Shown here: in pieces, positions 1 to 12,500 of the stretch
Layout: the number at the start of each line of letters is the position of its first letter
Position numbering within the stretch: position 1 is the stretch's first letter
DNA from: Chrysomallon squamiferum
Taxonomy: Eukaryota; Mollusca; Gastropoda; Neomphalida; Peltospiridae
Length of the DNA: 50,000 bases
Assembly (NCBI GenBank): GCA_012295275.1
Contig: CM022666.1
Location: 14,098,106-14,148,105, forward strand
Direction: 5' to 3'
Position numbers and translations under genes: made by a program
Notes under the pieces: model-generated
The model's input: only the letters and a program-made list of their open reading frames with translations
The model's database searches: none
Told to the model about the DNA's origin: nothing

Positions 1-180
1 TCTTATTTAAAAAGTCCCTTTGGTGTTTCAAACAGGCAGTCTAAATATATTCTGAATAACTGCAAATCACTACTAATAATAATAAAAGCAAAGGAATAAA
101 ACAGATTCTTGGTAAAAATCAGTGAAACATATTTTACACCTTAGACGTCATTTCCACAAATATAGCCATTTTTTAATAAT

Positions 181-184
181 AATA

Positions 185-222
<38 letters not shown>
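181..222. repeat. (TAA)n microsatellite
   Basis: About 14 TAA units, nearly perfect. The poly-Asn and poly-Ile style open frames across this and similar tracts are artefacts of the repeat. Confidence 0.9.
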
Positions 223-223
<1 letters not shown>

Positions 224-239
224 CAACTGCCATTAGTAC

Positions 240-361
240 AAGTGTTATTACTACAACTACTACTGCTACTATTACTAGTATCACTACCACTACTTAAAAT
301 AATAATTATTATTGTAGTAGTAGTAGTAGTAATAGTAGTGGTAGTACTAGTAGTAGTAGTA
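240..361. repeat. CTA/TAG inverted compound repeat, hairpin-prone
   Basis: Triplets of the ACT/CTA type (240-294) are followed by the AT palindrome AATAATTATT and then TAG/GTA triplets (314-361). The two arms are roughly complementary (for example CACTACCACTACT against AGTAGTGGTAGT), so a single strand could fold into a long imperfect hairpin. Confidence 0.75.
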
Positions 362-618
362 AAATAGTTGTAAATGCATTCAATTAAATAATCTGTTGTA
401 CTTTATTTTTAACACAGATTGGTAGCTAGAAAAAAAAAAAAAAACCCACCAGTAACGTGGACATCTGTGTAAACTGTTTGTAACACAAATAAACTTTAAG
501 TGACGTAATAATCAAAAATTACGTCAAACAGCTTATTACCCAGTTAGTTTCAGCAAACATAAACATTCCGTCACAGATTCTTGTTTCGTTTTTTTTAACC
601 AAAACCTTCTCATTTCAG

Positions 619-1600
619 ATTTTAAACCCGCTGAACGAAAAAGCCACACCCACACTCGTTCAAATGGCCGATCTGAACACGATGATTCCCGATGACAAAC
701 GAATGAAAGCGAAGCCGGACAAGAAGTTCTACATCGCCATGGACTTCTACAAAGTGAACAACTACCACTTCCACGACCCCGACCTGTACCCTATCAAGAG
801 CGTGGAGAAAGACAAACACATCTACAGTCCCCAGATGAACCACATTAGCACCATGTTGCCGCCAGCTCCCCCCCTCACTCAGTATTCTGACCTGTCAGAG
901 GTTTGTTTCAGTTTCAACAGGAATATTATTTTGCGTCTGTTATTTTGATCTTTACCTGTATAACTGATCTCCTTGTTTGTCTGCAGTTATGGATTAATGA
1001 AATTGTTTTGTCTTTTATTTATTTATTTATTTGTTATTGTTTGTGTTTCTTGGTGTAATGAAAGACGTCAGATTCTGATTGAATTTGTCGTAATTTGTGA
1101 AATAAATTAGATGCATTATCAAAACGTAGGTTAAAAAAATAATAATAATAATAATAATAATACTAATACTACTAATAATAATAATAATAATAAAATAATA
1201 TTCAGCAATACCTTTGTGTCCATTCCTTCCTCCTTTCCTTCTCTCTATCCGTCCATTCCATTCTTATTCTGCACAAAATACTATCATCTAAGAATGAATA
1301 AACAAAACTAATTAAATAAACTAATTAAAAAAGACTGAAATGAAACCACTTATTTCCTGTTTAAAGAGGAATGAATATTTCTATCGCTATCATCCGTCTT
1401 TAAAAACATAAAACACTGCCTTATTAATTAATCTGTGTTTACTGCAATGAACGAACCTATTAGATTACGTTAAAGTTCATCACCATCATCACATTAACTG
1501 TTATCATTATTATTGTGATATTAAAAGTTATTACTACAACTACGATTATTGTAAAAATTATCATCATTATCATCATCATGTTAAAAATTATTATAATAAT

Positions 1601-1646
<46 letters not shown>

Positions 1647-2037
1647 GCTACTACTGTTTCAGGATCTGTTCTGTAACGCTGAGACAGTGACTGTAAACTG
1701 CAGTGCAGTCTTCTGTGAGTGTGTGCACAGGTTAAAGGTCGACCTAGGCGATACAGTGGAGATCGTACTCATAGACGAGGGCGTGCCTTTCAATGCCAAT
1801 CATCCAACTCATTTGCATGGACATAACTTCCGGGTCATAGCTATGGACAGGGTACGTACTGACGTAATATATTTGATTTAAAGGACACGGCTGTCGATAA
1901 CTGGAAGACTGTAATGCGCGCACGCAGAAGCAGAAATACTCTCTCCCAAACATTCACACAAATAGTCTTTCTGTCAGACACATACATACAGACGCACGCA
2001 CGTCCACTAAATCAAAAACTGATCTTTAAATACTGTA

Positions 2038-2077
<40 letters not shown>

Positions 2078-2102
2078 CATTCTTGTTGTTGTTATTATCG
2101 TT

Positions 2103-2134
<32 letters not shown>

Positions 2135-3602
2135 TATTATTATTATTATTATTATTATTTAGCTGGGGGAGTCTACATCTCTGGAAGAAGTAAAAGCACT
2201 AGATGAATCTGGGAGGATTACCAGGAAGCTGAGCGGAGCTGTTGCCAAGGATACGATCACAGTACCCGACGGAGGATACTCCGTTATCAGATTTGTGGCT
2301 GATAATCCAGGTACTTTGATATTAAAGGCAGCAGATTTGTAATATTAAAAATAAATAAATAAATAAATACATTTATTAAAGACCGCTGATATCCCATTTT
2401 AAAAATTCAGTTTATTAAAGGCAGTCCTTCTGTAGTTGTTATTGTTCAGTTGATTTAATCTACAGTTCATTATGTTCAAACACTTGAAACTCTAGGGTAG
2501 AAAAATGTGCCATGGCATGGTTGACTGCTAGATCAATTGATGAACCTACTGAGTTATTTCTCTATAGCTTTATATTACAGACAACTTTATATAAAAGATC
2601 AAATTAATGCTAAACCAAAAAGACTAGCCTATTCCAGGACGTCATCTTGTTTGAAGAAAGTGTGATCCTTAAACTTTTTACCTTTGGTGATAAGAACTAC
2701 TTTAAATATATATATATATTGGCGTCGAGTCTTAATTGATAACGAAAGGATAACGATAAAAAAAAAAAAAATAAAATAAAATAAAATAAAATAAAATATA
2801 ATATATATATTACAAAACGTGTCTAGGCGCCAAGCATGTACTTGTTTATTTCCAAGTTCTGTGTTGTCCGAACAAATACAACTATCAATCCATGACGTAT
2901 GCGATGACGTCACGGCTCCAGTTGTTAAGGGATAAAATGGCGGCATTCAGATGTTTTGTAATAGTAATGACAGTATCATTTTATTGTTATACTTGTTCTA
3001 TGGTAGTTCGGCCTAAAAATAAAATATTTTGTACTTATAATATACATAATTCATTCGTATGATGGCAGCTACGCATTACCGATAGATTAATTCTTCATAA
3101 AAAAAAAAAAAAAAACCTTTCCTCGTCCCTTCCGAAGTCAGCAAGTCGTATATACCCTTGCTGACGTCATACAAAGCCGGATGTTGCATAATCACTAGCT
3201 CACTTCCTGTGACGTCACTTCCGAGTCCATTGGTATCAGTGGTATCAGAATCTTATAGATTCACAAATGCATACATATACGAAGCTTATTATTATTGAAA
3301 AGTAGCATTCAAGATGAAACAAAATCCTCTCTATGACAATTATATTTTAAAATCTGTTTTCAGGTTTTTGGTTCATACACTGCCACATTGAGTTCCACTT
3401 GGCAATTGGAATGGGCGCGATTATACAAACAGGGGAACCACATCAAATGCCCAAACCACCAAAGAACTGGCCCAAGTGTGGAAACTGGAAGTACACGGGA
3501 GAAGCCGAGGAAATTGTCTGCAAAACCAGCGGCGCTTCCGACGTATCACGAAGTACTGTCTTCGTTACCATGGCGTTTCTCGTTCTTGTTTCCATCCTCT
3601 GA
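619..3602 (+). CDS. Laccase-like multicopper oxidase, C-terminal part (5' exons outside window)
   Basis: Four coding exons join in frame: 619-900, 1663-1851, 2163-2310 and 3364-3602 (stop TGA at 3600-3602), giving the last 285 residues. All introns are GT-AG. Exon 2 carries HPTHLHGHNFRV and exon 4 carries HCHIEFHLAIGM. These are the two signature copper-ligand motifs of the C-terminal cupredoxin domain: the HxH pairs serve the trinuclear T2/T3 centre, and His, Cys, His and the final Met serve the T1 site. All visible ligands are intact, so an active oxidase passing electrons from phenolic or similar substrates to oxygen is expected. The last 20 or so residues are hydrophobic after a Ser/Gly/Ala-rich stretch (TSGASD), which looks like a GPI-anchor signal; a cell-surface enzyme is therefore inferred. 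The exact substrate cannot be read from sequence. The gene is convergent with POLD3. The start and the first two cupredoxin domains lie to the left of the window. Confidence 0.93.
1603..1662 (+). repeat. (CTA)n tract forming an oxidase splice-acceptor region
   Basis: About 14 CTA triplets run to within a few bases of the acceptor CTGTTTCAG that precedes the exon at 1663. The repeat therefore supplies the polypyrimidine and branch-point region of this intron end. Confidence 0.85.
2039..2162 (+). repeat. (TAT)n-(TCA)n-(TTA)n compound microsatellite abutting an acceptor
   Basis: A TAT tract (2039-2075), a short GTT/GTTATC bridge, a TCA tract (about 2106-2133) and a TTA tract run straight into ATTTAG at 2157-2162, the acceptor for the oxidase exon at 2163. 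Confidence 0.85.
2880..3225. promoter_or_regulatory. CRE/YY1-like motif cluster in the last oxidase intron
   Basis: Within the intron 2311-3363 there are three TGACGTCA palindromes (2905-2912, 3162-3169, 3210-3217) and one AAAATGGCGGC (2934-2944), close to the YY1 consensus. The block is more CpG-rich than its surroundings. An alternative promoter or enhancer is possible; no expression evidence is available. Confidence 0.35.
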
Positions 3603-3922
3603 ATACTCGAACAATAGAGAAGAAAGAGTCTTACATATATACACCATATATATTCAAGAAAAGTTTATTCGATGAGCGAAATACTTGTACATAAGTGGGA
3701 AAAGCAAGGTCAGATTGGTTTTTTTTTTTTTTTTTTTTTTTGAAGAAGAAAGACAGGATATCATGAAATTGCAATGAGTTCACTGAAAAAACAACAAAAA
3801 ACCCCAACAAACTACAGACCTACATGTTGGAAACGTTTTAAATATATCTGTCACCGCCTATGTAATAATAATAATAATAATAATAATGACCATGAAGATG
3901 ATAAACGATAATACTAATAACT

Positions 3923-3928
3923 AATAAA
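3923..3928 (+). terminator. Candidate polyadenylation signal of the oxidase gene
   Basis: AATAAA about 320 bp after the stop at 3602. It is one of several in an A-rich area, so its use is uncertain. Confidence 0.35.
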
Positions 3929-4853
3929 ATAAAAATCATTTTCATCATCATATAAAAATATTATATAAAATACAAATATCACTTATAAGTTCAAGCAAAT
4001 GATTAATCTTTTAATATTAAATTTTGTATCCTTATTTTATGAAAACTGCTACACTAGAAAAGAAGCTCGATGTGGCAGTCCTCTACTTGCTATTTTTTTT
4101 AAATAATCTTATGAATGTCAACAATGAAAACGAAACTTGCTAATGGGACAAATATAGCCTAAAATATTTAGACAAGTCAATCATACTGCTGTGTATCTGA
4201 TCATTTGCAATGTATATATATATATATATATAGAGAGAGTATTTTTTATCTTATTTTATTATTTTATTTTATTTTAATCGAAATGTATATAGCAGTGGCT
4301 TTTTTAAAATAACATTTTAGACTTTATTACTGTTAAAACGTGTACCATTTTCAGTATCGGTGTTTCATAAACATTTGTTTTTAGTCGTGTTTAGTTTTCT
4401 CTGTTTACTTATGTACAGTGTCTACTCTTGTACACCAAAGACACCCCACACAGAAAATAAAAATGAAAAAAAAAAAAAAAAAAACAATTACAACTGTAGA
4501 TTTCTTACAAAACAAATCATTTGTTACTTTTTTTCTTTCTTTTTAACTTAAGTGATCTTTATATATATATATTTAAAGTCACATAAAAGGACATATTAAG
4601 AAAGGAATGAGTTTTCAAAGCAATAAAATTTGTATTCTGTGGTTAGAATGGATATTACCACTTTTATATATTATAACAGAAACCCCCCCAAAAAAAATAA
4701 AAAAATAAAATAAAAAAAAAATTTAAAAAAAATAATAAAAGCACAAAGACCACAATTGTATTTATATTTTCAGCATTTTCCTAATGCATTGTTAATCTCC
4801 TAATTATATGCTAATTCAAAGTATTTGGATTAGCAATTATATATCAAAGAGGA

Positions 4854-4886
<33 letters not shown>

Positions 4887-5370
4887 TAATAATAATAATG
4901 AAAAAAAAGTATGACAAATATTTAAAAAAATATATATAAATAAAGAAATAAAAAGGTAAGAGAACAGAATAAAGCATTTTATCTTTTATTACAATGATGA
5001 ATCACAACACTGTTTTATGACCTGAATTTATTTTGAAAAAAAGAAAGAAAACGTATCCTTGTACAAATCATAAAAAAAAAAAAAAAATTAAGTCTGTACA
5101 AGTGGTTTTATTTTTCTCTATATACATTACACATAACCTCTAATTATGAACATTTCATTAAATAGTTAATACATTTTTAATACTAGTGATCCAAAAACTT
5201 AAGATCTTTATATTATGCATACACAGTTCATTGATGAAAGATTTTGTGCATAATGGTACAAAATGTGTATGTTGTTCAAGATGGGGTAATTTTTAAACAA
5301 TGATAATTAATGAAATGTCAAAGCTGCCTAATAAATGGTGAAATGTAATGGAATAAAACAGAACATATGC

Positions 5371-5378
5371 TGTTATTA

Positions 5379-5427
<49 letters not shown>

Positions 5428-5428
5428 A
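5371..5428. repeat. (TTA)n microsatellite
   Basis: About 19 TTA units between the two convergent genes, likely downstream of the POLD3 stop. Confidence 0.9.
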
Positions 5429-5532
5429 TACAAATATCAGTATTCCAAGAATCAATTTTTGTCACTTGAATAGAAAAGTAGTACAAGCCAATTTTTATTA
5501 TTTTTAATTTGGGTTCAACTGAAATTCAAGTG

Positions 5533-5538
5533 TTTATT
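5533..5538 (-). terminator. Candidate polyadenylation signal of POLD3
   Basis: TTTATT on the + strand reads AATAAA on the - strand, about 150 bp past the POLD3 stop (5689-5691). Other copies occur further down. Confidence 0.4.
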
Positions 5539-5688
5539 ACTGTTATTATTATTTTCAGCATATTCCACTTCATCAGAAATGTAGATACTGCTTTCCAAAC
5601 AAACAAACAAAAAAAAAAAAAAAGAGAAAAAATAGAAATACTCCCACAAAAACACTACACAAATTAACATCAACATTAAGTCTTAAGA

Positions 5689-8600
5689 TCATTTCTTTCT
5701 GAAAAATGAGGTAAGTGATGCTTGAGTTTTTCCTGGTGATGGTGACTTCTTCTGGGGGGATGTTTTACCTTTTCCCTGCAAATCAAAGTTTGATATATTT
5801 AACATATTCATCAAGTCATGATAGGCAAACTTATTAATGGTTTCCACTTTATTACTGAAGTTTCAATTACCACATAATTTACGAAATATTCTGGCATTTT
5901 TAAGTACCAATTAATTTACTGATGCTAAATGGTATGTAAAATAAAAAAATAAAAAAATAATAAAAATAAATAAATAAATAAAAATAAATAAATAAAAATA
6001 AATAAATAAATAAATAAATAAAAATTATTTCTTTATTTGAAAGTTTATATTACCAAACATCATAGATATGTATCTTATTTAAACTGACTTCATTACCACA
6101 AATCTGCAAAAGCACTGTGTTTGTGACAAGTAAGTGATTGTAATTACAAAACCATAACTTGTACTTCCAATCTTCTACTATCAGTGCTACTACTTAAACT
6201 ACTAGATTACTATCCACCCTACTAGTACTATCCACACTATTATTACTACTACCACTTCCTACCAATACTATTACCCACTACTTCTACTACATAGTACAGC
6301 TACTACAATACTATTCCTCCTACTTCTAATATTACTACTACTACTAATACTATCAACTACTATTAACTACTACTACTACTAGTACTACTGGTACTGTTAT
6401 ACTACTATTAATATTACTATTTCTGAATGTGGAGAAAAGCCATTTAAATCAGTGATGTAAGCAGACAAGAAAATCAAAGTTCTGCACAAAGACATGGTCT
6501 GAATGTGTTCATCTGTTACTACTCTCTTCATCTACTTGTTAACTTTAATGATCTACTGAATGATAAATTAATTTTTGTAAAATTGCAACAAGAAAACACA
6601 GTCTCCTGAACCTTTCCCCACCACTCTTTAATCAAAGATAAAGAAATAATGAAACAAAAATCGAACCTTTTTCTTAGGCTGTTCCGTTTCTGTCCTGGCA
6701 ATCTCTTTCTTCTGTGTTTCTTTTGCGAGTAATTCCTCCACTTCTGACACATCAGTTGAATCACTTTCCCAAACCTTCTCTGTCACTTCAAACAGAGAAA
6801 AACATCTTCAAATTTTGTAATATTTTACCAGCATTAAGTCAAAAACCCTGCATGCATATTATCCTCCTTCTATGATGTACGGTGAGAAGAAAATTAGAGC
6901 AATTAATAAAAATGTTATTTTATTTTTGAAAATAAATTTGTTGAAAATAACATGATATAAATGATCATTTTAATAGATGCCTTTCTGACTTTTAGAAAAT
7001 TGTACTGACAGTGAAACTATGTTGATGTTTACAAAAAAACCCAGAGACTATGCTCTGACATAGTTTGACATTATAATATTATTATACAGCATATAGGTGG
7101 GGCAAAACTAAGCTTACAAAGAAACATGGAATCTGCTTTTTTCATTTCTTTCTCAATATTACATTGATGATAAATATTGCAATTATACCAAAGATTTTTA
7201 ATTTCAATATTTTATGAAAATATGTTCCTCAGATTCTTCAGTGTATTGAAACAGTATACAAATAAATAAATACTTTTATAAAATATTCTCCCTCTCTCAA
7301 AAATAAAATACTAATACTACTACATCTGCTACTACTACTAATAATAAAGCAGTAAGTAAAAAGAAATTTTTTAAAATTATTTATTTTTTTATTTTTAAAT
7401 TCATACAAAAACAACAACAAAGTATTCCACCATAAATAATGATCCATGAACATTTATATAAAAATATGAAAACAACTGAGAAAGAAAGAAAGAAATAAAA
7501 TAAAATAAGAAGGCACTCACCCATGAATCCAGCCTCGTCCTGGTAAGTTTTAGGTACAAGTCTTCTCACTCTTCTCCTCTTTCTCTCACCTGTAACTTCC
7601 TTCTCTTCATTTTCTTTGTCCTTCAGTCGATCATGCACAGGCTCGGGTATGGGTGATTCCGGTTCAATAATTTCTGGTTCAGGAGTAGATTCCGGGACAG
7701 GGCTTGGAACTGGACTTTCCTCCAAACATTCCATTTCTGTAGAAAATAGTGAAGAAAGAATATTTTTATTTAACACTTTGGGTTGGTAGGAAATTTTGAC
7801 CAGTTCTTCCACACAGAAAGATGCCAGGTTCTGGGAGGAATCTAATGACGAAGATGTCTCAAAGATGAAAGAAACAAGGGTGAATCAAAATAGCAGATAT
7901 GTAATTGAATAAATCTGTGTATACATTTTTAAATACAGCATATACAGCCATTGAATTTCACTTTATTCCAGTAGTATAAAAATTTGGACAAAAGCGGAGC
8001 CTTAATTTAACAGAACCAAAAAGAACAAAAGATAACTGAAATTTGAAACTGCAAATTAACAGATTAACAGAGATGAAATGGTGTCCACTGATGTTGAAGT
8101 CAGTTAAATCAGAAATAGTTTAAAATAATAATAGTGTAATATTGTAACAGTACATTTGTTAAAGAAAATATTTAATTAAAAGAGTTGATAAATGTAATCA
8201 TACGAACACAAATTATGTGTCAGCTGATGTATTTGAAAATAACGCGTTGTTCCTGGAAGAGATTAAAATATTTCAAAAATTACACTTTGTGATATTTTGA
8301 GAAATGCAAAAAGTATTGAAAGTATTGTCCGTTCCATGGAAATTCAAGAGAGTTTGCTAGGGATTCATAATCCAAAGTCTATTAAAGTGAGGGTTAACAA
8401 TATATTGTAAAAATTTTATAGTCAACTGTCCCTGAACTTAAAATTTAAGATCAAATTTTTAATTCTCCCTGGCAATTTAATTACCATAAAGTATCTTCTT
8501 TTTCATAATTCAGTTGAAAACATTTTTTGCTAAATCCAATGAGCATTAATTTATCAGAAGAATTTGTTTTTTCTTTAGGGGAGGGGACGGGTGGGGTTTC

Positions 8601-9486
8601 TTACCTTCCTCACTGCTGCTGTCAAACAAATCATCTTTAATTCTTCTTCTTCTTTTCTTGTCAGGTTTAAATTCATCATCTGCAGAATTAAACACAATAA
8701 ATTTAAAATAAGGTATAAAATAATTAGAGAAAGAAACATCACTGCATCTTATTAACAAAAACACAGTCTATGTGCAGACTCAGTCTTATTAAACATTTTC
8801 TCTCAATAAATGTAGAAAGAAGATATTATCCCTATTGTGAATGTCACTGTAATAATACAAACATGCAAATTACTTCCTCTTAACATCTTCCTTAAAATAA
8901 TAATAATAATAATAATAAAAAATAAACAAAGATAATCTATTTGTGTAAAGTTATTGACATTTTCTGTAAAACTTTAAACGTCATACAATCTGAGAATTAT
9001 TTATCATAAATACTTGGGACCAGCGTAGCAGATGTTTTAAGTTTTGTTTTTTTAGATTTTAGACTATCAGGAGACAGCCTAAGAATAGGATCTAAATCTA
9101 AATACAAATTCCATTTATATTTCATGTACAAATAGTCTGCAAGATTTTTTTTATATAATTTTGTGCTATAATAAATTTTGTGAGTGCTCAGTTTTCAGTT
9201 TTCATTAATTTAGTATTTCAGATAGGGAATCCTGAACCTACTATTTCTAAAAATAAATTAATAAATAAATAAATAAATAAAATTTAAAATAATAATAAAA
9301 ATGTTCAACTGTCCTGCTTCTCTGTTTAACTTTGATTTTAAAACATAAATCACTTGACAGCTCAATGAAACAAACCTGAAAAAGGATCGGCTTTCTTTTT
9401 AACTTTTCCTGTTTTATCAGTTTTTGTCTTTCCTGTTTCTACCTTTCGTTTTTCAGACTTCTGAATCTGTCATTATACAGATATAA

Positions 9487-9526
<40 letters not shown>

Positions 9527-12500
9527 GTGACAACAATAACAATAGTAATAGCAGCAATATAAATAAAAAAAACAATAAAATAAAAATAAAAATAAAAAAG
9601 TAAAAATAGTAATCAAAGGGAAAAATAAACAAAAATCTTAAATTAATCAATAAATTATAACTATGAATAGGGTAATAAAAATTAATATTAATTATAATAA
9701 ATAAAATTAACTGAATTATTTTATCTCTAAATATTAATTTTAATAAATGTGCTTCAGATCAAAAGTATTCGTTTACATGAATTATTTATAAAAAGTAAAC
9801 AACCTTAGCATTTATGGTATAATAAATCAAAATACAATTTTACATCATTTGCATCTGATTTACAAAATAAATGTAAATAGATAAATACATAATTATTATT
9901 CAGCCTGTAATTGTTTTTTTTAGTCAAACTATAATTATGATCAAAGTTTGATGATTGTGACTGCTTCCCATCCAGCAGTAGCATCAGAATGTAATATAAT
10001 GTCTACAAATGATCAAATATTTATTTAAAACTGAATTAATGTTTAATAATAATATACTATTTTAATCATACCTTTTTTGTATCTTCTTCAACTTTGATAT
10101 GTGATATTACTGGAGAATCAGTGATTATTGTGATTTTTGGAGCATTTGAAAACATTGATGCAATACTACCTTTTGGCTCCTTTTTCTTTTTGACTGCAGT
10201 GTTCTGAAATATTAGAATAATTATTTTACTTCAAGAAAGTGTAAAAGAAATAAAGAAATAAAGAAAAACAATTGAAAAGAAGTAAGTTTTCTTTAATGAT
10301 AAATGATACATGTTTATTTATAAATCAAAATGTTCTCTGTATGTTGAATTTAGGATTCTAAGTATCACTTGTTAAAGGATGAAGTGTGTATTTTAGTTCT
10401 TACAGTATAAATTAAAGTTAGTATCACAAGTATACACCATGGGTGAGGTTCAGACTAAAATAAAAATATGTAATAACTTTACAAAAATAATACATTTTAA
10501 ATAAATAGATAATTAACTAATTAATAAATAATAATAAATAATAATAATAATAATAATAATAATAGTAAAAGAGGAAAATAAACATAATTTATTTGTAGTT
10601 TTTTACAATTCCGGTATGTTAGCAATAAGGAAAAGAAGCTATGTGGTATAAATGTGTATGTGTTCAAAATTACATATTTCTATAAATAATAAACACTATA
10701 AAGAAGAACACTGATGACATACTCTAAAAAATATTACTGCAAAACCCCAGATTATAGCTTTTTTGTCATTAATATATTTTCAACTCTGAATGGAAAAAAT
10801 AAGAAAAATAGACAAAGACACACACCTATATAACTCAAATATACTCCACAGTGCATGGCACAAATACTGATAAAAATTGAAAAATCGATACACTGTACAA
10901 GACTTTACCTAATATTAATAACCTACAAAATTATAAAAAGTGTATTATTTACAAACCTGTTTCTCTGATTGTGCTTCTGTTGGTTTTGTTTTACTGTCAC
11001 CATTTTCTTTCCTAGAATCTGCAAACATACTGGCAATGCTGCCTTTTTTTTCAACACTGACCTTCTTGACAGAGGGCCTACCATTACTGCTGGTTACAGA
11101 TGATGATCCATTTTGAACTTTCTGGAGTAACAATGTAAACAGGGTGCTGTTAAATCTGAATATATTTCATAACAGTCTTCTTGACTAAAAATTCAAAAAT
11201 AATTCAAGGCAAAGCAGTACACATTACAAGTATTTGTCTGCTGGCTGTGGATGGGGTATAAGTGAGTAAATATATGTTACACTATTATTAAATTAATAAC
11301 TCCTTAAACAGGTTTGAGTAGTGGTATTATTTGTGTGTTTATCTTTTTTTTTCTTCTTCTTTTACAAAATCATAGTACAGAAAATAATAAAAAATTAAAT
11401 ACAAAATAACACACCAAAAAAAAAAAAAAAAAAAAAAACACAAACAATTTCATGATATATATATATAAAAATAAAAATAAATACACCTGAATTTACCCCC
11501 CTGAATAATTAAAATTACAGTTAATCAATATTTTGTTCATTTAGATTTGCTATGCACGTGTAATGAAAGATAATGTGCTTAGAACAGTTTAAGATAATTT
11601 TTTTAATAGATAATTAAGTAATTATAATTTACTTTAGAATGGTTTAACATATACTTTTTTTTAAAGATAATTAAATAATTATAAATTACTGGTTTCACTA
11701 CTTCAGGATCAGTTTTCTTCACTCCCAATCTCTCCATCTCTTCTCGACTTCGCACTTTTGCCCATGGACATTGGACAGCGCTGTGTCTAGAAAGCATCAA
11801 ATTCAAACCGTTTTTACAGTTTAAACATTCCCTTTACATTCACATTAATCTCTTTCTTAGGCTAACTGCAACTTTCACCTTCTCAGTTGGATTCCTAAAT
11901 TTGTTAATTACTGTCGCCCTTGATTGATTTCAAGGACTTTGGATTTTTTTTTTCCAGGAAATCTGGACCAATTGTGGAAAAATCACAAAATGTGAACTTT
12001 CCCACTGGAAACCTTACCTTTAGTTACTGTTAAGTTATTCTCAGCCCAACTATACAATCATGCCAATCCTCTCTCAACCCACTTTCCATTGAAGTAAGAG
12101 TGAATTTTACAACTGCACCCGTAAATATCCTAAACCAACAAATGTCACCCAACCTAGTGTACATTTTTCTTCTGTAAATTTGTCTTCCATTATTATATTA
12201 CTTACTGCATAGTTGTTATCTCTACTGAAGTCAGATGTTTTGGTAAATTTTATAGTTAATGTTTCTATTTGAGATTATCCACAATTTTGCTTTTTCCTGA
12301 TCAGTCTCTCTATTAATATGTGAAACTGAGGGTAAAAAATATACTGTTATTTTAAATAACTTTGAAAACTTAAAATATATTTTAATTAGATACCATTAAT
12401 TTTCTTCCATAGTTTTGATTTACAATTCCAAAACAATAAGCCATAGAGCTTAATACTTAATTGCAAACTAATTAAAAACATCAGCAAAATTAAATAAATT

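Larger units (their letters stand above)
1..618. other. Non-coding stretch upstream of the oxidase exons
   Basis: No exon could be recognised here. It is probably intron of the multicopper oxidase gene, because the first visible exon at 619 opens behind a clear acceptor (catttcag) and in the middle of a conserved domain. It holds a TAA tract (181-222), a CTA/TAG inverted compound repeat (240-361), and an A-run near 430-445. Confidence 0.6.
3603..5688. other. Convergent intergenic region, oxidase and POLD3 3' ends
   Basis: The two genes end facing each other with about 2.1 kb between stop codons. The stretch is very AT-rich, with A-runs (about 4466-4484, 4853-4879), a TA tract (4211-4231) and a TTA tract (5371-5428). 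No coding potential was seen beyond short spurious frames. It should hold both 3' UTRs. Confidence 0.7.

Noticed and set aside
622-843. 73-residue - frame opposite the oxidase exon
   Set aside because: Shadow of the conserved coding exon on the + strand.
7381-7812. 143-residue - frame taken as a separate gene
   Set aside because: Its middle is POLD3 exon 11 (7736-7521). The ends read into flanking introns.
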